The notes under the pieces: model-generated
The model's input: only the letters and a program-made list of their open reading frames with translations
Database searches by the model: none
Told to the model about the DNA's origin: nothing
Position numbers and translations under genes: made by a program
NCBI GenBank assembly: GCA_963720945.1
Contig: CAVRHH010000007.1
Coordinates: 248,001-312,000, forward strand
Length of the DNA: 64,000 nucleotides
DNA from: Bog-532 sp963720945
Lineage (GTDB): Bacteria; Actinomycetota; Actinomycetes; Streptosporangiales; Streptosporangiaceae
Direction of reading: 5' to 3'
Part shown: positions 8,547 through 17,643 of the stretch, piece by piece
Layout of the letters: each line of letters starts with the position of its first letter
Numbering within the stretch: position 1 is the stretch's first letter

Positions 8547-9068
8547 TTAGAGGGACAACCGGGTGGCCGCTGCCTGATCGCTGAGGGGCATGCCTGGGCC
8601 GGCCGCGCGGCGGAGGCCGCGCGGGCTGATCACGTAGCCGCGGGTCGCCTCCAGGGGCGGCGAGTGGACGTGCACACTGAGCGCCGGCGCAAGCGAGACG
8701 TTGGCCAGCTCGTGTACCTGGCGCCGGCGCAGTGGCCGGACGTGGCCCTCGGGAATGTGCCTGACCTGCGTCACGAGGCCGCCGAGCACGGGGATGCGCT
8801 CCTCCAGTTCACCGCGCGCCACCACCATCACCCCGGCCGAGCCACCGTGGTCGTGCCAGCCGGTGCCCTGGCCGGGCAGCCAGGACTCGAGCCACACGTC
8901 GTAATCGGCTTCACCGCACAGCCGCAGGTGCCAGCGTGCGACGGGATCCACGCGCACGAGATGCTGCCAGGCGGACGGGCGCGAGGCGACGTCGCGGGCG
9001 ATCAGCCGCATCCGGAGACCGCTGGCCGGTGCCGGGACGTCAGCATGGCCGCCTGGACTGCGCAGCAT
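8547..9068 (-). CDS. Cysteine dioxygenase-like cupin
   Basis: A 173-aa cupin resembling type I cysteine dioxygenases. Iron ligands are likely His72 and His74 in GWHDHGGSAGV and a third His at about 133-135 (SVHVHSPPL). These enzymes oxidise a thiol such as cysteine to its sulfinate with O2. The N-terminal 20 residues are poorly conserved. GGGAGACGAGGA upstream supports the start at 9068. Bacterial members also accept 3-mercaptopropionate, so the substrate is open. Confidence 0.82.
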   Translation of the reverse strand: MLRSPGGHADVPAPASGLRMRLIARDVASRPSAWQHLVRVDPVARWHLRLCGEADYDVWLESWLPGQGTGWHDHGGSAGVMVVARGELEERIPVLGGLVTQVRHIPEGHVRPLRRRQVHELANVSLAPALSVHVHSPPLEATRGYVISPRGLRRAAGPGMPLSDQAAATRLSL

Positions 9069-9356
9069 CGGGGATCCTCGTCTCCCTGAAGTCTATTTAA
9101 TAAGTCGGATTAATTGCTATTGGGTACTTAGCGTAACCCTCGTAGTCGTACAGTCAACCTCTCGCGAGCGGAAAAATCACCCCCGGCAGCACATCTCCTA
9201 CCCCAGGACCCATTTCCGTGAATAACCCGATGCCGCTCGCCCCCTGCCGGGCCGCGGCTGGCGCCGGATGGGCCCGGCGACCGGACGGCCGCCAGGGAGA
9301 CAAACGGCACACTCTAGAGACGAGCGGGGCATCCGTTGGGTTGCATTGCCTGCCGG

Positions 9357-9362
9357 TAAAAT
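9357..9362 (+). promoter_or_regulatory. Likely -10 element of menF (leaderless)
   Basis: TAAAAT lies 8 nt before the menF ATG, with no ribosome binding site between. The 9069-9370 gap holds no gene. It has an AT-rich stretch at 9090-9130 that probably contains the minus-strand promoter of the dioxygenase gene. Confidence 0.5.
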
Positions 9363-9370
9363 CGGTTGCG

Positions 9371-10669
9371 ATGACTGCCGACGGGAAAGATGTGACGCCC
9401 GGCGAGCCCAGCCCCATCCCGGGGCGGGCCGCGCCGGAGCCCGGGAGCCTGATGGTGCGTACCGTGCCCATCGCCGACCCCGGTGACCTGCTGGACCGCG
9501 TTCCCCCGGCGTCACCTCTGGCGTGGGTACGCCAGGGCTGCGGGCTGGTGGGCTGGGGCGAGGCCGCCCGGATCACGCTCCCCGCCGGTGAGGACCGCTT
9601 CACCGCCGGGGAGAAATGGCTGCACGACCTGTTCGAGCGCGCCGTCTCCGACGATCAGGTCAAGTTGCCCGGCACCGGACCCGTGGCGTTCGGCAGCTTC
9701 ACCTTCGACCCTGCCTCCGACGGCTCCATACTGATCGTGCCGCACACCATCGTCGGCCGCGCCCCATCGGGGCAGGCCTGGCTCACCACCGTCTCCGGCG
9801 CCCCCTCCGCTGACCCATTCGTCTCACCGGACGGCCAGGGCCCGGCCGGACCTCTTGGCCTGCACTGGCGCGACGGCAGCCTGACCGCGCCGGAGTGGGC
9901 GCACGCGGTCGCCGTCGCGGTCGGCAGGATCACCTCCGGCGCCCTCCGGAAGGTCGTGCTGGCCCGCGACGTATTCGCCACCGCGGACAGCCCCATCGAC
10001 GCCCGCGTCCTGCTGCGCCGCCTGGCCGCCCGGTACCCCGACTGCTTCACGTTCGCCTGCGCGAACCTGGTCGGCGCCACCCCCGAGCTGCTGGTCCGGC
10101 GGGAAGGCGGCGAGGTCACCGCGCTCATCCTGGGCGGGACCTCGCCCCGCGGGGCCACGCCGGCCGAGGACGCCGAGCTCGGCGCGGCCCTGCTGGCCTC
10201 GGCCAAGAACACCGAAGAGCACGCCTACGCGGTCGCGTCGGTGCGGGACGCGCTCGCGCCGCTGTGCACCGACCTCGACATCCCGTCCCACCCTTCGCTG
10301 CTGAAGCTGGCGAACGTGCATCATCTCGGCACCGCGGTCAGGGGCACCCTCGCCAAGGACCGTTCGGTGCTATCGCTGGCCGGTGCGCTCCACCCGCCGG
10401 CCGCAGTGTGCGGGACGCCAGCCGAGGCGGCGCTGGAACTGATCCGCGAACTGGAGCACATGGAGCGCGGTCGCTACGCCGGCCCGGTCGGCTGGGTGGA
10501 CGCCAACGGTAACGGGGAGTTCGGGATCGCGCTGCGGTGCGCCGAGCTGGACGGCCGCCGCGCCCGGCTGTTCGCCGGCTGCGGCATCGTGGCGGGCTCC
10601 GATCCGGCGGCCGAAGTTGCCGAGACCGAGGTCAAATTCCTCCCCATGCGCCAGTCGCTGGAAGGCTGA
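9371..10669 (+). CDS. menF: Isochorismate synthase
   Basis: A 432-aa chorismate-binding enzyme that converts chorismate to isochorismate, the first step of menaquinone synthesis. The C-terminal domain carries ALRKVVLARDV, LGGTSPRGATPAED, LHPPAAVCGTP and the ERGRYAGPVGWVD block typical of isochorismate synthases. The start at 9371 is chosen because it lies at a predicted leaderless promoter and gives normal family length; an in-frame ATG at 9218 would add 51 non-homologous residues. It is convergent with menD, beside menC and menE. Siderophore-type isochorismate synthase is an alternative, but the menC/D/E context argues for menaquinone. Confidence 0.9.
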   Translation: MTADGKDVTPGEPSPIPGRAAPEPGSLMVRTVPIADPGDLLDRVPPASPLAWVRQGCGLVGWGEAARITLPAGEDRFTAGEKWLHDLFERAVSDDQVKLPGTGPVAFGSFTFDPASDGSILIVPHTIVGRAPSGQAWLTTVSGAPSADPFVSPDGQGPAGPLGLHWRDGSLTAPEWAHAVAVAVGRITSGALRKVVLARDVFATADSPIDARVLLRRLAARYPDCFTFACANLVGATPELLVRREGGEVTALILGGTSPRGATPAEDAELGAALLASAKNTEEHAYAVASVRDALAPLCTDLDIPSHPSLLKLANVHHLGTAVRGTLAKDRSVLSLAGALHPPAAVCGTPAEAALELIRELEHMERGRYAGPVGWVDANGNGEFGIALRCAELDGRRARLFAGCGIVAGSDPAAEVAETEVKFLPMRQSLEG

Positions 10670-10711
10670 CCGCCCCGCCCCTCCCCGCTCTGGGCTGCCC
10701 CGGCCGGGAGC

Positions 10712-12601
10712 CTACTGAGGGCCTGTTCCGGCGACTGGTTCGGTCGCGGTAGCCGACGCGGCGGCTGCGCCGCAGGTTTCCCGAAGCGTGGCCCGCAGGG
10801 CCGTGCCGGCCTCGCGGGTGGTGCGGGCTTCTACCACGCGCAGCCCGGTTCCGGTGAGGGCCGCCGCCAGGTCATCCGGGTGCTCCAGGCGGGTATAGGG
10901 CAGCCCGGCGGCCGCGGCCAGGTGGCGGAGGTCAGCTCCGTGCGCCGTCCCGAAGACGCGCTCGAACGGGCCGGACGGGCCGCCGAACGCCGCCTGCTCG
11001 AGCAGGGAGAAGATGCCGCCGCCATCGTTGTTGACCACAACCAGGCACAGATCAGGTACCGGCTCGCCAGTACCTGTGATCAGCCCGGGTGCGTCGTGCA
11101 GGAACGCCAGGTCGCCGATGAGCGCAAACGCAGGGCCGCCGCCGGCCGCCTGGTGGGCGAGCGCCGCGCCGATCGCCGCCGAGGCGGTGCCGTCGATGCC
11201 GCTAGCCCCTCGGCTGGCCAGGACGTGGATCCCGTCCCGGGGCGCCATGTGGTGGTCGAGATCCCGGATGGGCAGGCTGGACGCGGCCCAGAGCAGGGCG
11301 CCATCCGGCAGCGCCGCCGCGAGGTCCCGCGCCAGCCTCGGCTCGGTGACGGCGTCCCCGGCGTCCAGGATGCCGTCCGCGGCCTTGCGGGCGGCCGCGT
11401 CGGCCTGCCACCAGGAATCCAGCCAGGCCGTGCCCGCACCGCCCGCACTGCCGGGGCCGCCGGGGCCGCCGGGCCGGGCCAGGCGGACCGCCGGGGCCAC
11501 GTCGGTGGCGGTCCGCGACGGATCGTCCCAGCGGCCGGGCTCTTTCGCGACGACGATGTGCCGGGCCGGCGGCCGGGTCCGCGGGCTCGCCCCCGGGCCA
11601 GCGGGGCGGTCGAGGACGGTCACGGCGGCCGACGTGAACAGCATGGTCTGCAGGCGGGACAGGCCGGGGCGGCCCGCCGAGATGATGAGGTCCGGCCGGT
11701 GCGTGCCGAGGAATACGGGTGAGCCGAGCACGTACTCGTACGCGGACAGGGCGTTCGGGCCACGGCGGGCGCCCGAGGACGGCTCGGCGAGGATGGGCCA
11801 GCCGGCGGCTTCGGCCATTTCCCGCAGCGGTTCGGTGTCCCCGGCTCCATCGCCGCAGATGATCAGCCCGCGCTCGGTCCACGGAACGTCGAGCGGCGCC
11901 GCCGCCCGCGCCCCGCCGAACGTGGTCCACGGCACTCCGCCGGGGCGGCCATCCAGCCGTTCCGGCCCCCGGCCGGCTTTGCGGCTGGCCGCGCCGTCCC
12001 CCGCCGCCCGCCGCCCGCCGATCGTCCCCGTGTCCCCGGCCGGCCGCCGGTCCGGGACGAGCGGGTCACGGAACGCCAGGTTCAGGTGCACCGGCCCCGC
12101 CGCGCCGCCCGCGGCACCGGACGCCGCCCCCCAGGCCCGGCACGCCAGCGAACGCCAGTAGGCCGCCTGCCCGGCGCGTTCCTCCGGCGCGCCGACCTCG
12201 CAGAACCAGCGCACCGCGTCGCCGTACAGCTTGATCTGGTCGATGGCCTGGTTGGCGCCGGTGCCACGCAGTTCCGGCGGGCGGTCCGCGGTCAGCACCA
12301 GCAGCGGAACGCACGACTCGCCGGCCTCGATCACCGCGGGGTGGAAACTGGCCGCCGCCGTCCCGGACGTGCAGACCACGCACACCGGCCGGCCGCTCGC
12401 CTTGGCCAGGCCCAGCGCCAGATACGCTGCCGAACGCTCGTCGATACGGACGTGCAGCCGCACATCCCCGCGCTGCGCCCGGGCGAACAGCTCCATCGCC
12501 AGCGGCGCACTCCGGGAACCGGGCGCGAGCACCGCATCGGTCATCCCGCAGCGGATCAGCTCGTCGGCCAGGGTCACGGCCAGCGCCGTCGAGGGATTCA
12601 C
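10712..12601 (-). CDS. menD: 2-succinyl-5-enolpyruvyl-6-hydroxy-3-cyclohexene-1-carboxylate synthase
   Basis: A thiamine-diphosphate enzyme that adds 2-oxoglutarate to isochorismate. The N-terminal domain has VLAPGSRSAPLA and VCTSGTAAASFHPAVIEA; the C-terminal ThDP domain has ALIGDLAFLHDAPGL and the NNDGGGIF metal-binding segment. At 629 aa it is somewhat longer than most MenD because of Gly/Ala/Arg-rich insertions (about residues 175-260 and 350-400). The start is a GTG overlapping the menC stop by four bases (GTGA), so translation is coupled; the longer upstream frame is antisense to menC. Order menC then menD in one transcript. Confidence 0.92.
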   Translation of the reverse strand: MNPSTALAVTLADELIRCGMTDAVLAPGSRSAPLAMELFARAQRGDVRLHVRIDERSAAYLALGLAKASGRPVCVVCTSGTAAASFHPAVIEAGESCVPLLVLTADRPPELRGTGANQAIDQIKLYGDAVRWFCEVGAPEERAGQAAYWRSLACRAWGAASGAAGGAAGPVHLNLAFRDPLVPDRRPAGDTGTIGGRRAAGDGAASRKAGRGPERLDGRPGGVPWTTFGGARAAAPLDVPWTERGLIICGDGAGDTEPLREMAEAAGWPILAEPSSGARRGPNALSAYEYVLGSPVFLGTHRPDLIISAGRPGLSRLQTMLFTSAAVTVLDRPAGPGASPRTRPPARHIVVAKEPGRWDDPSRTATDVAPAVRLARPGGPGGPGSAGGAGTAWLDSWWQADAAARKAADGILDAGDAVTEPRLARDLAAALPDGALLWAASSLPIRDLDHHMAPRDGIHVLASRGASGIDGTASAAIGAALAHQAAGGGPAFALIGDLAFLHDAPGLITGTGEPVPDLCLVVVNNDGGGIFSLLEQAAFGGPSGPFERVFGTAHGADLRHLAAAAGLPYTRLEHPDDLAAALTGTGLRVVEARTTREAGTALRATLRETCGAAAASATATEPVAGTGPQ

Positions 12602-13704
12602 CGCACCTCCCCGGAAGACCCCAGGCCCTCCCCCTGGAGCCCCCGGCCTGTCCCGTCGAGGAAGCCCGTCCCGTCCAGGAAGCCCGTCCCGTCCAGGAAG
12701 CCCGTCCCGTCCAGGTACTCCGCCGCGGCCATGGCCCGGCCGCGCCAGGCCGCCGGGTCCACCTCCCACCGCGACAGCTCGCTGGGGTCAACGGACACAC
12801 GCCGCACCGGCAGCTCCCCCGCCACCGGGACCAGCGGGGACGCGGTAACGTCCCCCGCCAGCAGGCTCATCGTGCCGAGCCCGCAGGCGTACGGCAGCTC
12901 CGGCAGCGCGCCGGCCAGCGCCAGGCCCGCGGCCAGGCCGACGGACGTGTCGACCGCGCTGGACACCACGACCGGCAGCCCGCACGCCTCGGCGATCCGC
13001 AGCGCCGCGCGTACCCCGGCGAGCGGCTGGACCTTGAGCACGACGACGTCGGCGGCCCCGGCGGCCCGGACCCGCATCGGGTCCTGGGCCTTCCTGATCG
13101 ACTCGTCGGCCGCGAGCGGCACATCCGTGGCACGGCGCAGTTCGGCCATTTCCTCCAGGGTCATGCAGGGCTGCTCGGCGTACTCCAGGCCGAACCGGCC
13201 GAGGGCGGCCAGCATGCGGGTCGCGTGGGCCACGTCCCAGCGGCCGTTTACGTCGATCCGCACCCTCCCGTCCGGGCCAAGGGCGTCCCGGACCGCTTCG
13301 ACCCTCGCGATGTCGTCGGCATCTGTCTGGTTCCGTTCGGCTACCTTGATCTTCGCCGTCCGGCAGCCGGACGACGCGGCTATCTCATAAGCCCGCTCGG
13401 GACCCACGGCCGGCACCGTCACGTTGACTGGTACCCGGTCGCGGACCGCGGCGGGCCAGCCGGTGCCCGCGGCCTCCAGCGCGCTGGCCAGCCAGCGGGC
13501 CGACTCGCGCGGGCCGTACTCGGCGAACGGGGAGAACTCCCCCCACCCGGCCGGCCCCTCGATCAGCGCGCCCTCACGCACCGTGATGCCGCGGAATCTC
13601 GTGGTCATCGGGATGGCGAACGCGCGCAGCGATCCAAGGAGAGCCTCCAGGCCGACCACGCGCGCCCCCTCCATCGTGAGAATCCGTGAGACGTTCGTCA
13701 CCAT
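12598..13704 (-). CDS. menC: o-Succinylbenzoate synthase
   Basis: A 368-aa enolase-superfamily enzyme that dehydrates SHCHC to o-succinylbenzoate. Catalytic and metal residues are visible: Lys pair in TAKIKVAE, Asp in RIDVNGRW, Glu in EYAEQP, Asp in PLAADES and Lys in VVVLKVQP. The C-terminus is odd: it ends in four LDGTGF-type hexapeptides encoded by an 18-bp tandem repeat, followed by a Gly-rich tail. GAGCGGGACCTC precedes the ATG. Upstream of menD in the same operon and divergent from menE across a 71-bp gap. Confidence 0.92.
   Translation of the reverse strand: MVTNVSRILTMEGARVVGLEALLGSLRAFAIPMTTRFRGITVREGALIEGPAGWGEFSPFAEYGPRESARWLASALEAAGTGWPAAVRDRVPVNVTVPAVGPERAYEIAASSGCRTAKIKVAERNQTDADDIARVEAVRDALGPDGRVRIDVNGRWDVAHATRMLAALGRFGLEYAEQPCMTLEEMAELRRATDVPLAADESIRKAQDPMRVRAAGAADVVVLKVQPLAGVRAALRIAEACGLPVVVSSAVDTSVGLAAGLALAGALPELPYACGLGTMSLLAGDVTASPLVPVAGELPVRRVSVDPSELSRWEVDPAAWRGRAMAAAEYLDGTGFLDGTGFLDGTGFLDGTGRGLQGEGLGSSGEVR
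12645..12714. repeat. 18-bp in-frame tandem repeat inside menC
   Basis: Three identical 18-bp units (12661, 12679, 12697), preceded by a degenerate unit, encode LDGTGF repeats at the C-terminal end of MenC. The unit length keeps the frame, so copy number can change without breaking the protein. It lies just before the overlapping menD start, in the mRNA stretch where coupling occurs. Confidence 0.9.
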
Positions 13705-13762
13705 GAGGTCCCGCTCACCGGGTCTGCCGTCACCGTGCGACCGGGGCCGTTAAAGCAGGATC

Positions 13763-13768
13763 TAACCT
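13763..13768 (+). promoter_or_regulatory. Likely -10 element of menE (leaderless)
   Basis: TAACCT lies 7 nt before the GTG start of menE and there is no Shine-Dalgarno. The 71-bp region between menC and menE must also hold the menC promoter on the other strand. Confidence 0.5.
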
Positions 13769-13775
13769 TACGTGC

Positions 13776-14984
13776 GTGGTAGAGCGTCCCTTGCACGCGG
13801 TTGTGCTGCCCCCGGCGGAGGCGGGCGGGCGGCTGCTGGAGCGGCTCGCGGCGGCCCTGGACGGCTCCGGCCCGGCCATCCTGCCGCTGGAGCCCGGCCT
13901 GCCCCCCGGACGGCTGGCCAGTTTCCTGGACACGTTCTCACCCGAAGCCGTGGAGACCGCCGGCGGGATCATCCCCCGGCCCGGCGGGCGTCCCGTTAAT
14001 GAAAAAACCGCTGTGGTGATCGCCACATCAGGTTCGACGGGACAGCCCAAGGGCGTGGAGCTCAGTGCCGCCGCCCTGACGCATTCGGCGCGCGCGTCGC
14101 TGGCCCGGATCGGGGCGGCGCCGGGTGACCGGTGGCTGCTCTGCCTGCCCGCCACCCATGTCGCCGGTATCCAGGTGCTGGTCCGTTCCCTGGTCGCGGG
14201 CACCGAGCCGGTGATCGCCGGAAACCTCAGCCCGGCCACGGCGAAGGACTCCGGCTGCGCGCACGTCTCCATCGTGCCGACCCAGCTGCGGCGCCTGCTG
14301 GCTGCCGAAGACACCCCTGCGACCTGGGCGGATACGTTCACCTCGGTCCTGCTGGGCGGCGCGGCGGCCGGAGCGGGGCTGATTGCCACGGCCCGGGACG
14401 CGGGTATCCCGGTCGTCACCACCTACGGGATGAGCGAAACGTGCGGGGGCTGCGTCTACGACGGCCTGCCGCTGGACGGCGTGGCGGTGTCGGCCGCAGC
14501 CGACGGGCGGATCCGGATCAGGGGCCCCGTGCTGTTCTCCGGCTACCGGCTGCGCCCGGACCTGACCGCGGCGGCCTTCGCTGACGGCTGGTTCCGCACC
14601 TCGGACCTGGGTGTCCTCGACGCGTCGGGGCAGGTCACAGTGCGCGGGCGCGCCGACGACGTGATCAACACCGGCGGCGAGAAGGTCGTGGCGGGAGAGG
14701 TCGCGTCGGTGCTTGAGACGTGCCCCGGAGTGCGCGAAGCTGTCGTTGTCGGCCGTCCCGACGAGGAATGGGGCGAGCGGGTGACTGCGGTGATCGTCCC
14801 GGACAATTCCGCTCAACCGCCGACTCTGGATCTGCTGAGCCGACATGTGCGGGAGCGCCTGCCACGTTACGCTGCTCCACGGGAACTGGTGCTGCTGGAC
14901 GCATTGCCAATGCTGCCGAGCGGCAAACCCGATCTCGGAATTCTCCGCCGGGAACAATCCCCGGCCGAAAACGTTAGTAGATAG
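13776..14984 (+). CDS. menE: o-Succinylbenzoate-CoA ligase (AMP-binding)
   Basis: A 402-aa ANL-superfamily ligase that activates o-succinylbenzoate to its CoA thioester. The P-loop TSGSTGQPKG is at about residues 84-93, the A5 motif TYGMSE near 222, RADDVINTGGEK near 292, and the catalytic lysine in LPSGKPD near the C-terminus. It is shorter than long-chain acyl-CoA ligases, as expected for MenE. It starts at GTG 13776, at a predicted transcription start. The menF, menC and menD neighbours fix its role; menA and menB are not in the window. Confidence 0.9.
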   Translation: MVERPLHAVVLPPAEAGGRLLERLAAALDGSGPAILPLEPGLPPGRLASFLDTFSPEAVETAGGIIPRPGGRPVNEKTAVVIATSGSTGQPKGVELSAAALTHSARASLARIGAAPGDRWLLCLPATHVAGIQVLVRSLVAGTEPVIAGNLSPATAKDSGCAHVSIVPTQLRRLLAAEDTPATWADTFTSVLLGGAAAGAGLIATARDAGIPVVTTYGMSETCGGCVYDGLPLDGVAVSAAADGRIRIRGPVLFSGYRLRPDLTAAAFADGWFRTSDLGVLDASGQVTVRGRADDVINTGGEKVVAGEVASVLETCPGVREAVVVGRPDEEWGERVTAVIVPDNSAQPPTLDLLSRHVRERLPRYAAPRELVLLDALPMLPSGKPDLGILRREQSPAENVSR

Positions 14985-15029
14985 TGCCTGGGCGCACGCC
15001 ACAGCGGGAGCGCCGGGTCCCCTAGACGA

Positions 15030-15047
15030 AGACGCCTGGCGGCGTCT
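15030..15047. other. Short hairpin between menE and the sigma gene
   Basis: AGACGCC and GGCGTCT form a perfect stem around TGGC. There is no T-run, so it is either a weak menE terminator or a structure in the 5' leader of the sigma factor mRNA. Confidence 0.4.
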
Positions 15048-15101
15048 GTGAACGGCACGCCCGTCGTGTCCGTGTCAAGAGGAGAAGGAGGGAGGTGTCG
15101 T

Positions 15102-16454
15102 ATGCCGCGGATCGCAATCGCCACACCGGTCGGGGACGGTGAGGTGAACACTATGCGCGTGGACGACCTGATCCAGCGAGGGCGCAGCCAGGGTCACCTG
15201 TCTCTCTCCGAGCTTCGGACCGCCTTCGAGCAGGCGGGCATTGCCCCGGCCGAAGGCCGATCCATCCTGCGCGAGCTCGCCGATGCGGGTGTCCGCCTGG
15301 CCAACGAGCGCCAGGAGCCCGCCAAGGGCAAGCGCACGCCGAAGGACGCCACGGCCAAGGCGAGCACCGCCAAGGCCGGTACGGCCAAGGCGCGCACGAA
15401 GGCCAGCGATGACGCCGACGAGGCCAGCGTGGCCATCCAGGCCGGCGTAGCGACCGCCGACGACGACGTCGCCATCGAGGCCGAAGCCGAGGCGGCGGCG
15501 CTGGACGACAAGTTCAGTGAGGCAGATCTCGACGACCAGACGCCCGCGATGGGCGACTCGGTGCACACGTACCTCAAGTCGATCGGCCGGACCAGCCTGC
15601 TCACCGCCGAGCAGGAAGTCGACCTGGCCAAGCGGATTGAGGCCGGCCTGTTCGCCGAGCACAAGCTGGACACCGAGCCGGACCTGAGCGAGGACTTCCG
15701 CCGGGACCTGGAGGCGGTGGCCGAGGACGGCCGCCGCGCCAAGGCCCACATGCTGGAGGCCAACCTCCGGCTGGTGGTCTCGGTCGCGAAGAAGTACACC
15801 GACCGTGGCCTGTCCCTGCTCGACGTGGTGCAGGAGGGCAACCTCGGCCTGATCCGGGCCGTCGAGAAGTTCGACTACACCAAGGGCTACAAGTTCTCCA
15901 CGTACGCTATGTGGTGGATCCGGCAGGCCATCCAGCGTGGCTTCGCCGATTCGGCGCGGACGATCCGGCTGCCGGTGCACGTGCTCGAGATGCTCAGCAA
16001 GCTGAGCCGGGTCGAGCGCGACATGCACCAGCGTCTCGGCCGGGAGCCGACCCCGGAGGAGCTGGCCGTCGAGCTGGACCGGACCCCGGACCAGATCGAG
16101 GAACTGCTCCGGACCAGCCGCCAGCCGATCAGCCTGGACTCCACGATCGGTGAGGACGGCGAGACCAGCATCGGCGACCTGATCGAGGACGTCGACGCGC
16201 CGGAAGCCTCGGAGATGGTCGACCGCCAGCTGATGGCCGAGCAGCTCCGCAGCGCGCTCGACGCGCTGACGCCGCGTGAGGCCACGATCATGTCGATGCG
16301 GTTCGGCCTGTACGACGGCAACCCGCACACGCTCGACGAGATCGGGCGGGCCCTCGGCCTGACCCGGGAGCGCATCCGGCAGCTGGAGAAGCAGTCCCTG
16401 TCCAAGCTGCGCCACCCGAGCCGCGCCCAGCCGCTGCTCGACTTCGCGAGCTGA
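15102..16454 (+). CDS. Primary-type RNA polymerase sigma factor (HrdB/SigA)
   Basis: A 450-aa sigma-70 factor. An N-terminal region 1.1-like part (about 1-70) is followed by Ala/Thr/Lys-rich and acidic linkers. Region 1.2 starts near DSVHTYLKSIGR, region 2 includes RLVVSVAKKYTDRG and YKFSTYAMWWIRQAIQR, then region 3, and region 4 has LDEIGRALGLTRERIRQLE. All -10 and -35 recognition blocks are intact, as in an essential primary sigma factor. GGAGGGAGG lies just before ATG 15102. A second ATG at 15153 also has GAGGTG upstream and could be used. A strong terminator follows. Confidence 0.93.
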   Translation: MPRIAIATPVGDGEVNTMRVDDLIQRGRSQGHLSLSELRTAFEQAGIAPAEGRSILRELADAGVRLANERQEPAKGKRTPKDATAKASTAKAGTAKARTKASDDADEASVAIQAGVATADDDVAIEAEAEAAALDDKFSEADLDDQTPAMGDSVHTYLKSIGRTSLLTAEQEVDLAKRIEAGLFAEHKLDTEPDLSEDFRRDLEAVAEDGRRAKAHMLEANLRLVVSVAKKYTDRGLSLLDVVQEGNLGLIRAVEKFDYTKGYKFSTYAMWWIRQAIQRGFADSARTIRLPVHVLEMLSKLSRVERDMHQRLGREPTPEELAVELDRTPDQIEELLRTSRQPISLDSTIGEDGETSIGDLIEDVDAPEASEMVDRQLMAEQLRSALDALTPREATIMSMRFGLYDGNPHTLDEIGRALGLTRERIRQLEKQSLSKLRHPSRAQPLLDFAS

Positions 16455-16470
16455 CCCGATTCACCGGGGA

Positions 16471-16506
16471 GCCCCGCGGTCCGTACGCCGGACTGCGGGG
16501 CTTCTT
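16471..16506 (+). terminator. Rho-independent terminator of the sigma gene
   Basis: GCCCCGCGGTCCG pairs with CGGACTGCGGGGC (one G-U) around a 5-nt loop and is followed directly by TTCTTTT. It begins 17 nt after the stop codon. This is the clearest intrinsic terminator in the window. Confidence 0.92.
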
Positions 16507-16576
16507 TTATCCCGAACGGGCCTGACGGGGGCGCAGCTACGGCGAGCAGCGAACGCGGGCTAGGCCGGACGGTTGT

Positions 16577-16613
16577 CACCGGCCAGCGAGCCGGGCCCTG
16601 GGCCCGGCGATCA
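16577..16613. repeat. Copy of a dispersed intergenic repeat
   Basis: The segment from CACCGGCCAGCGAGCC to CCCGGCGATCAC resembles the two units of the 85-bp tandem repeat at 46530-46699. It contains a CCGGGCC...GGCCCGG hairpin. It lies between the sigma terminator and the truncated glgX gene. Confidence 0.45.
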
Positions 16614-16641
16614 CTTGTCTCGCGAGGACGAACGTGACCGA

Positions 16642-17643
16642 TCAGCGTTGCCGGTGAGCGTTGCCGGGACCGCCGACGGCGCAGCGGAGGCGGCTGGTCT
16701 TCTGGACGGCGCTGCCAACCGGGCGCGCGCTGGGATCGCGGTTTCTCAGCCGCGGAACTCCGGGGCCGCTGGCCAGGACCACTTCCAGGCCGCCCCGGTG
16801 CAGCGCATCCACCATCGCCTGGAACTCGGCGACCTGCCCGCCCTCACGGCCCGCCCGCACGGCGGCGGAGTACCCGTTGTGCGGGGCGAAATAGCCGATC
16901 GTGTTGTAGCCCCAGTAGTTCGTCAGGCCCTCCGCGACCAGGAACGCCTCGGGCACGTTCTGGTGCACCGGCAGCAGTTCGACGGTGGTGATGCCGAGGT
17001 CACGCAGGTACGCGATGGCGGCTTCGTGGCCCAGGCCGGCGTAGGTCCCGCGCAGCTCCGGCGGGATGTCCGGGTGGCCCATGGTGAAGCCCTTGACGTG
17101 GACCTCGTACAGGATCGTGTCCGCGTACCGGTACCACGGGCGGTTATCGTCCTGCCAGGAGAACTGCGGATCCACAACCAGGCTGCGGGGCACATGCGGC
17201 GCCGAGTCCAGGCTGCTCGGCGCGTCAGGGTCGGTTTCGGACTGGCCGAGCACCTCCGGCCCGAAGGTGACCGTCCCGGCCACCGCCTTCGCGTACGGGT
17301 CGAGCAGCAGCTTGGCCGGGTTGCACCGCAGGCCCTGGGCCGGGTCCCACGGGCCGCTGACACGGTACCCGTAGGTTTGGCCCGGGCCGATGCCGGGCAC
17401 GAAGCCGTACCAGATGTCGGCGTCGCTTTCCAGCAGCGGGACCTGGGTTTCGGTGCGGGCGTTATCGAACAGGCACAACGTGACACTGGCGGCGACGCTG
17501 GAGGCGAGCGCGAAGTTCGTGCCTGCCCGGCCCACGTGCTCGCCGGGCGTGGCGCCCAGCGGGAACGGCCGGCCGGGCAGCGCGGTGGCGCGGGCATCCG
17601 GGGCGGCCCGGGCCGCGGTGGTGGTGGCTTGGTTGCTGGTCAT
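16642..17643 (-). pseudogene. Truncated glycogen debranching enzyme GlgX
   Basis: The first ~290 of 333 codons match the N-terminus of GlgX/TreX: a CBM48-like domain (about 25-130), then the beginning of the GH13 barrel with YEVHVKGFT, LGITTVELLPVHQ and TNYWGYNTIGYFAP. After MVDALHRGGLEVVL the match stops, exactly where DVVYNHT should follow. The frame ends 43 codons later in unrelated sequence. GlgX is about 700 aa, so over half, including the catalytic Asp/Glu residues, is lost. Its ATG overlaps the stop of the upstream glycosidase gene by four bases, so it was the second gene of a glucan-degrading operon. Confidence 0.8.
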
